Source: Terebella lapidaria
Taxonomy: Eukaryota; Annelida; Polychaeta; Terebellida; Terebellidae
Direction of reading: 5' to 3'
Length of the DNA stretch: 64,000 bases
NCBI GenBank assembly: GCA_949152475.1
Contig: OX424566.1
Location: 9,571,177 to 9,635,176 of the forward strand
The notes under the pieces are model-generated. The model had not been told where the DNA came from. It worked only from the letters and a program-made list of their open reading frames with translations, and did not search any database. Made by a program: the position numbers and the translations under genes. Positions 38,101 to 53,100 of the stretch are shown here, in pieces. Every line of letters begins with the position of its first letter. The first letter of the stretch is position 1.

Positions 38101-41100
38101 CCAATGTGGAAGTTGACGAAATCAACAAAAACAAACTGTGTTTCTATTATGTATCTCTTCATCACATTAACTCGAGTTATTTCCACCCCAATTGATATGC
38201 GACGATTGTGGATAGTTATAGCAGTTTGAAAACCAACGTGAAAAGTCAGCTCCAACCCCCTCTCTCTTAATCACATGCAAATCACATTTGCGAGAATATA
38301 ATAATTTCCATCCCTACATAGAAAATAACAATACATTGCGAAAGATTAGTTTATATGAAATTATTCATTCACAGTGAGATGTAAATGTGCATCTACATGT
38401 ACATGTATGGATGCTTGAAGTACAAATCACAAAATCCAATTCCTTGATTAATGATTATCTATGGTTATACGTCTTTGTTCGTTGTGTCGCCTGAAGATGC
38501 CATACTTCTGAGGAACCGGCGTAGAAATGAATCTACGTTTTTACTTTTCCCGTTCGTTCTCTGTCGCGCATATTTCCTGAGATGGTATTCCAGTATGAGC
38601 AGATGAGCGAGCAACCATTCAATCATACAGCCCATGGCATCGTCGTTTAATACCATCGCGTGGCTTTGTGCTCCAGTTTTTGCTGACGAAGACGATGCCC
38701 GCTGCTGCAAGGCCGTTGTCCATCAGGTGGACGGGCAAAAATCAACAGGACTTTTTGTGAACAGTTTAATACTGCATAGCTCCCGTGGAGTTTAAGGAAA
38801 ATCAGGTGGTGGTTATTAGTAATTTTGTCTGGAACAAAAGTCTAGGAATATTCGTGTGATTGCATGTACAGCCCAATTGACATGTATGTTTTCTTTGCTT
38901 CGAAGTTGGGAGGGGAGGGGGATATGTTCACTATATTCATCAATTGTTGTTTGTCGAAAATGATGTATGTATGTGACCTATAAATTATAAAGTATATGAA
39001 GCACGATAATATGATATGACTAGTTTGTGACGAGATGAAAAACAGCACCAGATAAATACAAAAAAAAACACAGTGCAAGGAGAGAATATAGGCTCCAAAT
39101 TTATAATAAAAAAAACCCTCACACAATTAATTTCACGTTTTTGGCTTGAAGCATGCATTGTTTTTATTTACGGTAACTATTTCATAACATATCGGAATAT
39201 TACAGTTACTGCATGGCACACCGGAACACCACAAAATTAAGTTTTTTTTTTCGTTCCGTCCTGATATATGGTCACGCGTATTGAAATAATACCCATACCT
39301 TGATAATACCTGCCGATTTGTATCGCACGAGTCCTATGCCGAGCCTCTTCCGACACCTCAACCGAGACAGGATTGATTGTAGAAATCAATTCTTCATTGT
39401 GGAACATCGCAGTTGGTAATGGAAAACCCCGGCGATATTAGCGCGACAGTATGTACCAATATTGAATCAGTTTCCCGATAGAATAAAGACCGTCCATGTA
39501 TTGCTTCAGCTGTCTTTGACCAGTGGAATTCCGTCCGTCGATACAGATTAGAATTGTTATCAGATTAGGCACAATCATCAATCGCCCCCTTTTCTCTATC
39601 ACCCACCGTAACGGCTCTCAGCATCGGAGCAAAGATCATCGATCCGCCTACGGCTGCCTAAGGTTGTACCCGATTATTGTAAACAAAGGAATTTACAAGA
39701 AAGTGTCTGTGACATTATGAGACAAACTTTTTATGAGACAAAAACATACTATTGATACCGTGGAAAATATTTTAGAGATTTTCTTTCAATGGTCCTGATA
39801 TAAATATCGTTTGTATATTAAAAACGTAATGAGAGATATTTATGTGATATTTAGAAATATTTCCGTGCTGGTTCTTACATGACCAGCTTTATATGTGTTG
39901 AGGCCACACGCAATGTCAACACTTCACTGATGGTTTGCTTGATTGAGCTTCCAGACATGAACTTCGTCAAAACCAGCTGAAGACCCTAGGGACTTCTCAT
40001 GTTGCCTGCAAAAATAATTTTCTTTCGTGAAATCTGATACACGTGCGTTGGCAGGGAAAAAAATTGGACGCCAGTGCAAGGCAATATTCATCAGACGATA
40101 CGTAATTGCGGAATATTAAATCTTCAAAAGGTGGAGTAATATTCTTGGCGGGGTTCATATATAGACGAGAAAGTGCTTTCCCCCAGAATATGTCCATTAT
40201 TTCTCTGCATTCTCCTTATAATCAAGCAATGCATTAAAGATTCCACGTGCAAAAATTTTGTGTTGTAATATGACCTGAGTGCATGCGATCAAAATTTCAC
40301 GCAACATTTCATTAAATCTGCCATTACTCAGACAAAATGCAAGATCCTGATTAGATTTACATTCCATCGAATCTAGCATCGTCCGAGACACTGACACTTC
40401 CCATCACTTGTCACTAAAAAGAAGATATTTCTCGAATCCATTGCAACCTTTTGCAATTACATGTACATTGCCTCAGATGATCCTGAACGCGCCTACACTT
40501 TGCCCTCATGTTTAGACCGTCTTCATGTACGCAACTAACCCATGGAACACATCACCTGCAAGCGAAATGTATTTACGACTTAATATGATTTATTAAGACC
40601 GGCTGAGTTGTTGGCAGCGGCTTAGCAGATGTCTACATCCAGTGAAGAGTCCGTCCCCAGACACGGCATCACGCGTGCCACACGGAACGGGCGACAGTTT
40701 TCATCGTTACCGACCAGAATAGACGGAATGCGCATCATATTTCTCGCCATGTCCATCCAGTTTTCTGCTTTGCCGAGCTTCTTCACCGAGTCGCCTCCTT
40801 CAAGGACCATGCAGTGAGTGATAGTGATTAATACATCGGCGCTGCCTCTAAGAAAGCTTCATCGAAGACATTCGCGAGGCTCGCGCCTCCACGTTGGAGC
40901 GACGCCGTGCGAGGCAACGACGTAATACACGCGTAGGGGCCTAGTAGTAACACGTTACAGCGAGCAATCTATTACTTGTGACAAACAAGTACCACACATA
41001 GTACTCTGTGTCGCTTTCTTGTGTCGTCTTGGTGAAATCATTATTACAAAATCAGAATTTCGTAGTTCTAGGTGTTCCTCTCACATTGTTGTTATAAATA

Positions 41101-44100
41101 GTGGCTTACGTGCATGACATATAGACTACACGAGTACGGAATGATATATTTTGAAATTGTTTCTATTGAAATCCCACGGCCATATGAGGACACATCGTTA
41201 CTTATTCATTCAAATCGTTTAACTCAATCTATAATTCTGCCATATATACTTTGTAGCGGGGGTATTTCATGGACATAGGACTCGTAGCTTGTGATGGGAA
41301 TTTTCAAATATAACGCTCCGTCGCAGAGGCAGAAATACAACGTAAGCTGATGCAACACTGTGATTAGTAAGTCATCACGGGCATTGGATCACCGCATCCG
41401 GGATTAATTGCGTTTATTGAACATTACATAAGATGCAGATGGACCACCTACCAGTTGGCGGTGCACCGTAGGTTGGCTACTTGCAATGGGGTTCATTACG
41501 CGGACGTAGAATTCGTTGGCATCTAGTGTTGACTCCTGGTCGCTGGCTGCTTAGAGAAGCGGGAACAGAGATGTCACACACTCGTAGCAGAAACGGCGGT
41601 GATTAATCATAAGGAAATGTACAGTACACTGGCCGTGTAATATACACGTATATATTATTTAGCGTAGTTATGGATGCATTCATTTGTTGTCCCTATTAAC
41701 TGGACATTGAAAGTGTACTTACGTGCAAAGCAGTCTCTATAGATGTGTATTGCGTGGGTTCTTACAGAAGCAGGACATTCCAACGCGAAGGACGCAAAAA
41801 AACAAAAAACATGTGACATTTTTGTGTTCAAATCACGCCGGGACAACGAGGACCATACGTCTCGAGCCACCTCTAGTCTCCGACAGTATGCTCCATTGAC
41901 TGGTGGGGGTCCCCGTGGCTTGTCCCTCAGTCGCCCCTCCCGACTGACCCATCACCACAGGGTGCCCGTCCAGGACTCGACTACGTGTGTCTCCTTTGAG
42001 GTTCCCCCGTCTGCCTGGCAACGTCGTTTACGCCATGGCAACACGTCGGACTGAGGGACAGACGGGACAACAGCCGCCAAATTGTTATTGGTCTGCCGCC
42101 GGTGCTGGGTTTGATCATCCTCTTTTATCTAACGTCCCTCTGTGCAAAGTAGGTAGGAGTTAGGGGGTCCAATATATGTGTGACAAAATTAAGTATTCAC
42201 TGGGTGAGCGAATCTTTGAAAGGATCTATAAAGTATCCATGCGCATGATTAAAGGCAAGTTTTCTGTTGTGGCGATCATTATTTATGTGGCCAGCGGAGA
42301 TGTTTTGAAAATGCGCAAATATAGCAACCTAAGACTGTTCAAAGTGTAAAGCAAACGAAAGCCATAGGACACTTAGGTATACATGTAATAACATTATTAT
42401 GGCATGTTTCCAGCAGGTCTATAGGCTTGCCCATCTGAAAATTTCATTTTCTAACGGTAATTAGATCCCTGACTGGCCACAATTTGAACACACCTGCTAC
42501 CCTGCTAGATCTGGATAAGAACAAAGCGAGGAGATCTCAAGCATTCCTCACCAGCGCAGTCGAGGACACACGCCTTCTCTGTACAGCCGCAGGTGTCGCC
42601 GACTTGATAGCTTTGGAGCCTAATTCAATGATACCGCTAAAGACAATAAAACCGCTGTGACGTCTGCAAGGAGACGACGTGTGTGTTAGTTGCTTGCTTG
42701 GGAGGGAGGCCACGCGGTCCAAGAGTCTCCGCTCTCTCTCCCTGGAATACCGGTCCATGTAGTCGTCTTGTTGTGATGTCTCGCAAGGGGACTTCTAGAC
42801 ACGTAAAACCGTTTGATTAGCTTGGACCGAGGGAATGGCCGGAGCGCAGTAGCTTCTGGCAAGTCCCATAAATCACAAATGCTGATTGGTCGTCCGACAG
42901 ACCAGGATACTTCCAGTTCTTTGGGTGATTCTTTGATGGCCCTAATCCTTTCATGGTAACGGGAAGTCATTTCTGTTCTGTTTTATCGGGACATACCCGC
43001 TAGGAAGTAGATCTAGGTTCTTTTAGCGTACGGTGTTTCCAATATGTCACCTTTCTTAGACTCGGCACCACCATATCATGGTATTTGTATTCGCAGATTG
43101 CACTACGGATGCATAATTCCATAGTTGCACGCTGACTCGATCAATACAACTCCTAAGAATCATTCTACGATGGAATCGAACTGAACTGAACACGCTATGA
43201 CATATCATAAACGTCATCACGACCTTGTCCACACGATCGTATACATGTATATTTGCATATGCAGCATCACACCCACTCGTCAAGCGCGATCTGCAATTAT
43301 CTCCATGATCAGAGACTGGAAGTCCAACGGGCTTGTCGACACTCCTTACATTATGGTCATGTCCACCAATAAAATGTTGTTTTTCTGAACGCTCATTACA
43401 ATAATTGCGATGTGTGTCGGATACCTTGATGCACGGGGATAATGAGAATAAACTGTCGCACAGGCAAGGCATGTTCATGCAAAGTCTGGGTCACTGTGAC
43501 CAGTGAATCCGAGCTTTGCCCTAGGAGCTGTGCGTTGTAATAGAAGCTAAGCATTTCTTCCATTTCGAGCACATCATCAGAATCGGAGCATTGCCCTGTA
43601 CTGAGCAATGTCACTCATTCTGAGCATTGCTCCAGCACCTGAGCAAAGTGGCTCATTATGAACACTGATTCAGACTAAAAAATTTGAACACTAATTCTCA
43701 GCATTGCTTAGCATAGCCATAAAGCAGTGTCCTTCGTTTTGAACACAGCTTCACAATCTGATCGTTGTCATAGCAACTGACTGATATTCCCCATTTCGAG
43801 CATTGTCCCAGATGCTGAGCAAGGCTCGTGGATGCAATGGCTTGATAACGTATCGTCAATGATGGCTTGAGGCTTTCGGAATGCCACCATTTAGCGTGAG
43901 TTACGACCATTGCACATATATGATATATTACAGGTCACTGCGCAGTGATCGTTACGACCTTGTGATTACCCGATGATGTGTATGATATATTAACGGTCAT
44001 CCCAAACTGCACCGTCCATTCGGTCATGCTTCCGATCGTATTTCCCCCGACCTAACCGACGAAATGACCCGCTCGGACATTGATGAATGGCGTGTTTTGT

Positions 44101-47100
44101 TTGGCGACAAAAGATTTGCGCCGAGTTATAAGCGTGTACCCCCATTAGCAGTCGACGAACACGAAATGTATACGAACGATGCTGCAGATGTAAGTGTGAT
44201 GGACCAAGCCCATTATTGTTAAAAACTCACTTGTCGCGGATGATATTTAGGCCCGAGAAAGGAACAATGGTGCTCACGGGGGTTATATCGTGTACATTAA
44301 GTGTGCGATAAATAAATTATTTCGACAAATCACCGACACGAGGCACAATTACAGTAATGGGTGTGTACCTGCGATAGGCGATATGTTCCAGAGATAAAAG
44401 CGATTCCACCCATAATTCAAATTAGTTTTCGATATTGTCCAGTCATCGACCCGAATTTTCACCTGTGTTGACATAAATGTTGCATTTGTATGATTCATGG
44501 ACCAGTCAGTTTGTAATGGCACATCGTTCGACTGTCATTCGATCCAACAATGGACTAATTTGCAAGGAGTGGACGCCCACGAACAACGCGTGTCATGTAT
44601 TTGACCAATTTCTGACCTACTCCGTTGAAACCCCTTTGATTAAAATCATCATCATGGAGCTGAATAAATTGTGTGGGTTGATCTCCCTGCTGTCACACAT
44701 TTCCACATGCCTAAAACTTAAACGAATGCTGCTTGAATCTTCGCCATAAATCTCTTCACGAGAGTCATTTTACATGTATACTGCTTTCATTGTTACGTAT
44801 GATAACGAAAATATAACGGAATTATTTTAATTTGCATTTTTAATAACATTGGTTGAAAACAAAACCGTTTTCACGGCGTCCTGTAGACGTGGGTTAGACA
44901 GGATTTTGAGCGAACCAGCTGTGCGAAAATCCGCGCCGAATCAAGGAAACACATTCACCCCGGCTTCTTTTAAGTTATTTTCCCCGCTTTTCTTTTCTTC
45001 TCTTTCCATGCAGGAAATGTGTAGCAAGATTGTAAAAACCGCGTGAAATCCGGTGGTGTCTTTGGATTGGATTCGTTCGTCTGTCTGTCGAAGGAACAGC
45101 TGCGTTTGTGTTTCTGTCTCTCGACGGATTTTTTTTTTGTGGGAGGTGGGAGGGGGGGGGGGGGGGTTGGATAGACCAGCCGGGCGGCTCATTCGGGAGA
45201 TACTTCATTTGCCGACCGTGCATGAGAGGGTGGACTCTTATACGAGTTCTCTAGCTTCAAGTAGTTGGCCCCAAATATTTGGATCTCGTTGAACTTTTCC
45301 TCAACCCGACAACGCCACGTCTCTTGTCTCGTACTGAGGAGAGCACGTGCGTCCAAGCTTGGGGCTCAAGATTCGACAAATTCAAAATAGCGTTTCTATG
45401 GGGAAATACCTCACCATACTCGGCATTTAACCTTGTCCAGCTAGTTAGCTGCTCTTTTTTGGTCAGTGAAATGTAGTCCGAAGATTTTGGTCGTTCCCCA
45501 CGACGTGTAGGGAATGATCACTGTGTAAGGACCGTTCACTTGTCTCGAGGGGCAAGGTTCGACATGCTCTCTAAATAACCGGAGCGCATCGAGTGACAGG
45601 GGTGACCTTGCAGTCTGGACAGACGGGGATGGCAATGGACAGTGTTGCGGGTGGGGAACGGATTGCGGGTGATGCCTCCACCCTTTTTTGGACATGGCCG
45701 GAATCAATTGCCAGCGATGTCCTTCCCATTACCCGCGCCGTGATCGATAGTGGCGTTTTGCGGGGGTTCTAGGTGGGGTGGGAGAGAGTCGTGTGGTAGG
45801 TCATGGCTCGCAGTACTCAGTCACACTGGTGGGCTCGAACCAACGGACGGGCAAAAAAGCGAAAGAAGACAACAACAAAAATTCCTGTGAAAGATGGCAG
45901 CGAAGCGGACAGTTTCCTTATTGGCCGCCAAAGACACCCATTAGCTTCGGGAACTGTGCACTGCCTCGTTCCTGCTAGAGCTACAGCGGTTACTGTAGGG
46001 AGAACCTGCTAGGAAGCTGCAATCGACCGGGAAAAATCAAATTGGTCATCCTTTTTAGTCCAAATAGCAATGTCCTTCCCTCTGGCGCTTGGTATGATCA
46101 TCATGCAAGGCAAAACAAGCGGCATTTCCACAAATTGCGAGAGGTTTGTTGCATTGTGAGCAAACATGGGTTACGAATTACATATCATGACGCCTTGAAC
46201 AGAGTGTGTAGAATGTAGAAAGATCCATTTAAGTTACAGTTGTTGCGAGCAAAGGACACGAATTACGGACAAACAATTAATCTTGTCCTAACCAGATTCT
46301 AGGCTTCACATGTACATGTACATGTACTGTAAGGTGTATTCCCGTGTAGTTCTCATCCAAAAAGGAACTGAATTCAATCCATATCGCTCCAACTGCAGCA
46401 GGTAATTAGCAATTCATTATCGCGATAATTGATGCATTGCAAGAAGATTTTGCATCATACATTCGATCATATTTCTTTCTGGGATATATTCGCTACAGAA
46501 TAATGCAACACATTTACATACTTTGCCGTGTAATCATAATTTTTTATTTTGTAAAATAGATAATAATTACGGAAGGTTTTAGTAGCCTTCGATCAGAACA
46601 CATGTATTTGACATATTACACCTTGACGATTTTCCGGAAATACATGCAAATCATATGCAGATTAGATTTGTTTTTGCTGTTTGAATGCAGGTGCATGAGT
46701 GTGTGTTTTTGGTGTGTGTGCAACTTTATATGTGAATATGTGAATGAACGGCGAACGTCACCAACCACAGCAACAATAACAACAGCAAAACTTTGCATCA
46801 ACAACAACAACAACAACATTACATCAATAATAAACAAAATAAACATCAGATAAGTTTGAAAAACAAGAACAAGAACAACAAATTGACAACAATAACAGAC
46901 TGCACAACAACAACGAACTACAAAAACAACGATGATAATTATTTCAATACCAAGAATTTGTTGTGTTTACAGGTGGTACAGGAATATGAGAGAGCTGTTA
47001 TATTCCGACTCGGTCGACTTCTCTCCGGCGGCGCCAAGGGACCTGGTATGTTTTCGTGTGATAAAAACACACCGTCATGTTTCGTACATGTACATGTAAC

Positions 47101-50100
47101 TCAATTAATATGGTTCAATGTCATTTATAAAAATTATCATATATTGAAGTGTTAATCGTGCGAGAGGAATTTGGAATATAAAATAATTTAGTAAACAAAA
47201 TGCATTATGGTAAATGTCTACAAGTTTGCATGTTATTTGAGTTTTACAAGTGAGTAATGAAATGCGTTCATGAAATGTATAATTGAATAAATGTTATCAA
47301 CAATAAAGGTATTTAGAGAAACTGGATGTTGTGATTTCGTGCTAATTTTTTTTTATTCAGTGTTGTTTTATTTTGTCTTTTATTTTACAGGAAAGGCTTT
47401 GACTATTTTGGTTGATATTTGTCGTGACGATTTTCCACATATGCCAAAGGCTTTCATCTTTTCAGTTCTTAGTGATTTGCAATAGTATTCTTTTCCCAAA
47501 ATTTGTATTGCAACGTGGTATAAAAATGATAGATCCCATGCAAGTACAAGATGGCTTGTGCCCTTCTAGCGAAGGGGAAATAGGAGATGCAGTTGCCTGA
47601 AAAGTCGCAATTTGACAGAAGACAACTTGGGAAGAAAAAGGTGTATCTCATCACATTGAAGGGCGACTTCAACTCCCGCAGCTACACTTATAAAATAGAA
47701 TGCAGCCAGTTGGAGATCAATGCTTGATGTTGTACCCCTCTCTCTGTTCAGGGATCTTCTTTATCCTCCCGTGTATCGAGAGCTACACGAAGGTGGACCT
47801 CAGGACCGTCTCCTTCGACGTGCCGCCCCAGGAGGTAACCGCGCCGGCGGCGCCCCCACACAAACATACTCAAACAGCGCCCGTATCCGTGACCGCTCTG
47901 CCTTGCAGTGTTTGCTCTTGCGGACACGCCAGCAAAAACTGGATTTTTTGCTTTTCTTCTCTTTTCGTTACTCAATTATTTGTTGTTTTATCGTGTGGTT
48001 AAAAGCTCGGATTATCCTCTTTTAACATAGTCTACGATTTTCAACGTTTATTTTCATGACTGTGTTCTACATTTTGATGTGCCAACTAGATTGTTTAAAT
48101 AATACATCATTTTGATGAATTGTCTGGTTATTCGAAATCTGCACAAAATCCATCTATGATTTCGTTAAATATTTCAAATACCAAGCCTATTCAATTCATC
48201 AAATATGATTCTCTTGCAGTCGTGATCGCTGTGAGCAGAATATCCGTGCAGCAAGCGCAAAAAAGCATGATTGTAATGTTCAATTTGGACTGTGATTCAA
48301 TGAACAATCGACCCCCAAGACAAAATAACGTCGTCTAATAATTATGTTCGCCCCCACCGAGACAGCAACCCCCCCCCCCCCCCCCACCCCCTTCCGACAA
48401 AAATCGATTCCACTCCTCAACTCCCCACTATAATCCTGATTTCCCCCTGTACCCCCTACATTGCACTCTTCAAATCTTGGAAGACACTCCGAGCAAAAAA
48501 CCATCTACCCTTTCCCCCACTGGTTCCTCATTCGATGTATTGTTTCCCTCCCGACAGGTATGTTCTTTGTATTGCCATGTATTGAGACGTATACGAAAGT
48601 AGACCTCCGAACAGTCACCTTTGACGTGCCGCCCCAAGAGGTAAGGAGGAGTCGTATCCTCACCAGCTACGCCCCGGCATAGAGCTTACTCTCTCTCTGG
48701 TTATACGATAGGTCGCCTTTGTACCTCACCAGACAAGTAGTTAATGAACACCAGACAACTAGTTTATAAAGTTATATGTTGTTTTTCAGATAATTAGGCA
48801 TAATAATATTTAATCTCCCCGAAATACATTCAGTCAGTTTATTCATATCCTTTTCACAACTAGTATGACTGCAATTTTCACTTGTATATCGCATCCCAAA
48901 CAAGCGCTCTTCTTACGACCAATCATCTCTATCCTTCGTAATTTTCAATAATTACACTCCACTTTTTACATTTTAGTCCCCATGTCGTATAAGTACATGT
49001 TTAACTTTCCAATAGTATGGTGAACTAGCCTACCACGCAAAATATCCGCTATTAGACACAAACAATATTGGCCTTTGATAAAATCCACCTGTTTCGTATT
49101 CCATTTACAAAGAAATAATTCAAGTTTACCGCCTGCTTAAGTCGTGACAGTACTGCTGATCTGCTTGCTTTTCGGTGCATGATCAAATTTTAAACTGTAA
49201 GAGTAAAAGCGAGCGCCACGTTGTCCGTGTTTGTAAAAAAAGGTGGCATCGTTTCGTGATGTTGTTTGCTCCTGCATGTAAATTATATAGACCTATGGCA
49301 AATATTATGTGATGTTCTTGTCAGTATTTGCGTCAGTATGGTTGACCAAAGTTAGATGACTAAACAAATCCTTGCAAATTTTAAAATTTGGAACCGTATC
49401 TTAAGTCACGCCAGGCACCCCCCCCCCCCCAAAAGAAAAAAAGGCATTCGAAACATTGAACAGGCCACTTTTATGAAAATAAACACGATTGTGCGTCTAA
49501 ATGTTTGCAAAATTTATTTCCAAAACGTTTTCTAATCATTCCCAATTATTCACATGACCTTAATCTCGTTATTGCCACTGATTCCGTACCATACGTGTTG
49601 CCCATCCTAACCCCACCCTAGTAACATGAACTGTCACAAATACATTCCAGAAGAAAACGTTGATGGTACACGAAGGAAAACTTAATTTAGTTTCGAAACC
49701 TAATTCAAAGAGAAAGTATACAATCGCCATTATGTTTGGAATTACTTATATATTTATTATAAAACGTACGCAATATTAACGGTAACCATTAAGGAACAAA
49801 TCTTGCTGAATAGAATAAACTATTGCATAAACCTACCTATAAGCGCTCTTTCCTTGTCCATTATTCACCAAGTTGCAAACTCCCAACAGGTCCTGACGAA
49901 AGACAGCGTGACGGTCTCAGTAGACGCCGTCGTCTACTACCGCGTCAGCAACGCCACTGTCTCCGTCGCTAACGTCGAAAACGCGCACCATTCGACGCGA
50001 CTTCTCGCCCAGACCACACTGCGAAACGTCCTGGGAACCAAGAACTTGTCCGAGATTCTTGCCGAGCGAGAGTCCATCAGTAACTCCATGCAGGTTTGTA

Positions 50101-53100
50101 ATAGTTACTTGCTAACACCATCGATTTCAATTTAATATATTGTCTATTATAATGCAACAATTTGAAATGTTATGAAAGTATCGATCTTCTTTGAAATTCT
50201 TCGGCCTGTAACTATGTAAATTATTGATCCGATATATCGATTCAGCTAATTTAAATTCATAGTTTATGTAATTATGTGTTGCTTTATGTTCCCATTCAAG
50301 AGCTGAAAGACTTAGCCTGTAGCGTTATCGAACTTTGTATACTTCTACAAAATTAGTGTCGCACCAATGCACAGTATACTATGTATATCAACCTTGATCA
50401 CAACAGATAAATGTTCCCCAAACCACCTGATAACTGATGTCATTTTATGAACCAATGTACGATAAAACTAGTATTTCTTAGCACCTCTAAAACATCAAAT
50501 ATTGAATCTTTAGAACAGCACATACACATATTTATTTATATATAGCAATTTTTGATAATTACTCAACAGTGAAATACCATGCCCATAAATGTTGTTGCAG
50601 TAGGAAGGGGAAACCTTCAGAAACACTTCTCGCAATTATGACTTGAAATAACAGAAAAGAAAAACATTTGGTCTGAAACTGAATAGAATTGTCGGTTCGG
50701 GAAACGCATCTTCCCTCGCAAACCCCTAACTGATTCGGAACATACTTTTGCTTTCAAGCAATATCCCTTCTTCTGTTTTATGCAGAGAACTTGTTCGGTC
50801 TTACGAATTGATAATGCAGAAGTGTTTTCTGAAACCCCGACTACGGAGTTACATATATTTTAGATGTGTTCCTTTCGTTCAAATATTTCTTGTGTTCGTT
50901 GAAACTCTTTTGTTTGGAAGTTACAATTTATTTCCACGTCTGGCCTGCACATTAAATAAATGTGTAGTTTTGTTTGTGCACCTATTATTTGAAATGTTAA
51001 ATAACATATGAAAACGTATTAAGTAGTGTTGGAAACCTGCTACAAAGACCAGTAAAGATCACAGTTCATTGTTGTTGTGAATCGTAGCATTGGTAGTTCA
51101 AATCAAGCCAATTTGAATCATATATTCATGATCGACCCTCTTGTCTGTTCCTAATACGAATTTATTTCAGAATCGAGTACGGAATAACGTAGAATATTGT
51201 TTTGAAGTTTCACACGTAGATTTTAATGTACAAGTACATGTATGGGAGGGTTAAGTCGTACCGAGGCAAAGCATTTTTCTGAACAGATTATCAGGGTGGC
51301 ATATTTCGTACTTCCAAACTAAGAACTTGGGTGAACTGACTCTACTCAAATATGCACTTTTCTGAATATATTACTCAGATGTATAGAATTGAAGAAGTTT
51401 TATCCACAGATACCTTGTCAGCATTGCAGCCACCGTTTTTACCCCAATCTTGTTGTTTCCCCTAACCCCAACGACAAGTCCTTATTGGCTGCGTGATGTC
51501 CTAAGAACTGAGATGTTTGTTTTGCTTACTAGACCACGCTCGATGAGTCGACCCATCATTGGGGTATTAAGGTCGAGCGAACCGAGATGTAAGTCTGGAC
51601 GATCCTGCCATATATTCGTTCAAACATTCATTCATTCATACTCTTTATTTTCTTGGTTTTTTAGTTGTTTTCGTGCATGTTGTCCTCTCTTTTTTATTCT
51701 CCAATGAGGGCAAGAACATATCTTAAGTTTATATGCCAAAGTTCGTCTTCTTCTAACGTTGCCTGTTCGAATTGAGCTTAAGCGGTCTGGGGGACTTCAA
51801 TGACCTCTCGTTCAAGCCAAGATCATGATGCTTAGAACGACCTATGCCGTATCTGTTTCCGTCTCTGTCAACGTCAAAATGCTATGCAATGTTGTCCTCT
51901 CTTTTTTATTCTCCAATGAGGGCAAGAACATATCTTAAGTTTATATGCCAAAGTTCGTCTTCTTCTAACGTTGCCTGTTCGAATTGAGCTTAAGCGGTCT
52001 GGGGGACTTCAATGACCTCTCGTTCAAGCCAAGATCATGATGCTTAGAACGACCTATGCCGTATCTGTTTCCGTCTCTGTCAACGTCAAAATGCTATGCA
52101 ACAAGGCATATATGCTCATTATATGTTGCTCAAACCTTCCTCATCGCATGCAACCCACCAGTATCCCCTTTCTTTGTGTAGAAACTAATGGTCTGCCGTT
52201 TCTTCCCCCTGTCAACTACATGTAGTAGTTCCGTGTCTACATACAGTAGAAAACACAGACACAAAACCCACCCCAAAAACAAGAAAACCCCAAACAAATC
52301 TTGGTGTTTAGATCTATGTAACTGTATACGTGTTGCGACACACTTACCAGTATGTGTAGCCCTACGATACATGCAAAAAACCATGGTCGAACAAACCCAC
52401 ACCGCGCACACGTAGTGAAGTACGAACGCTGGAACTGCGTGGTTCACAGCTAAGTCGTACCCACATCGGCACGTGTGCCACACTCTGACAGCAAAGGGCA
52501 AAGGACAAAGGAAAATGATCATCGACAGTTTGTCGGCTGACGCCCGCGGGGCGCAAAAACCTGTACAGTGTTCTTCTTTAACAGGCTGTCCTTGACGCCT
52601 CCACGGGGAGTTGGGGTATACAGGTCGAGAGGGTGGAAGTGTAAGTGTCTTCCGAGAACTTCGGCAGTGAAAATACCTTTTTTTTCATACCTTACTTTAT
52701 ATATATATTAAAGCGTCGTTTTCCATGGACTAGAGGCATGGACAGTGTTTTTTTCTGTGTTCCTAGATCTAGCCTAATTGTTGCCAGATTCCCTTTTACC
52801 AGACGCGAAGTTCGCACAGAGGAAGAGAGCTTTTTAAACATTTTCTGTTCCTTGTTCGGACTTCCACAAAGTGTGGCTTGCTGTGCAGTACCAGTGACTT
52901 TGTTATTTAAACAGTTATTGTAGAACATCGTAGACCTTCACTAGCCCCACACCAGCTACAACCCAAATAAAACCCATTGGAAGTGTACAACGCGCCCTAT
53001 CACATTAACCACATGTGCACAATGTGTGCAAATAAAGGCTATTTTAGAGTGTATAGGGTGATATTACTATAAACACTGTAACGTTTTAACATGAATCTGA

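Noticed and set aside
38465..38710. 81-residue minus-strand frame that looks protein-like
   Set aside because: It begins at TTG with no ATG, and its possible acceptor lacks a pyrimidine tract.
45781..45860. tRNA B-box-like word on the minus strand (GGTTCGAGCCC)
   Set aside because: The T-arm stem has a mismatch and no acceptor or anticodon stem can be formed around it.
46793..47155. 120-residue + strand ORF over exon 3
   Set aside because: Only the 25 codons of exon 3 (46973-47045) are real; the Gln/Asn-rich start is intron repeat and the end runs past the GTATGT donor.
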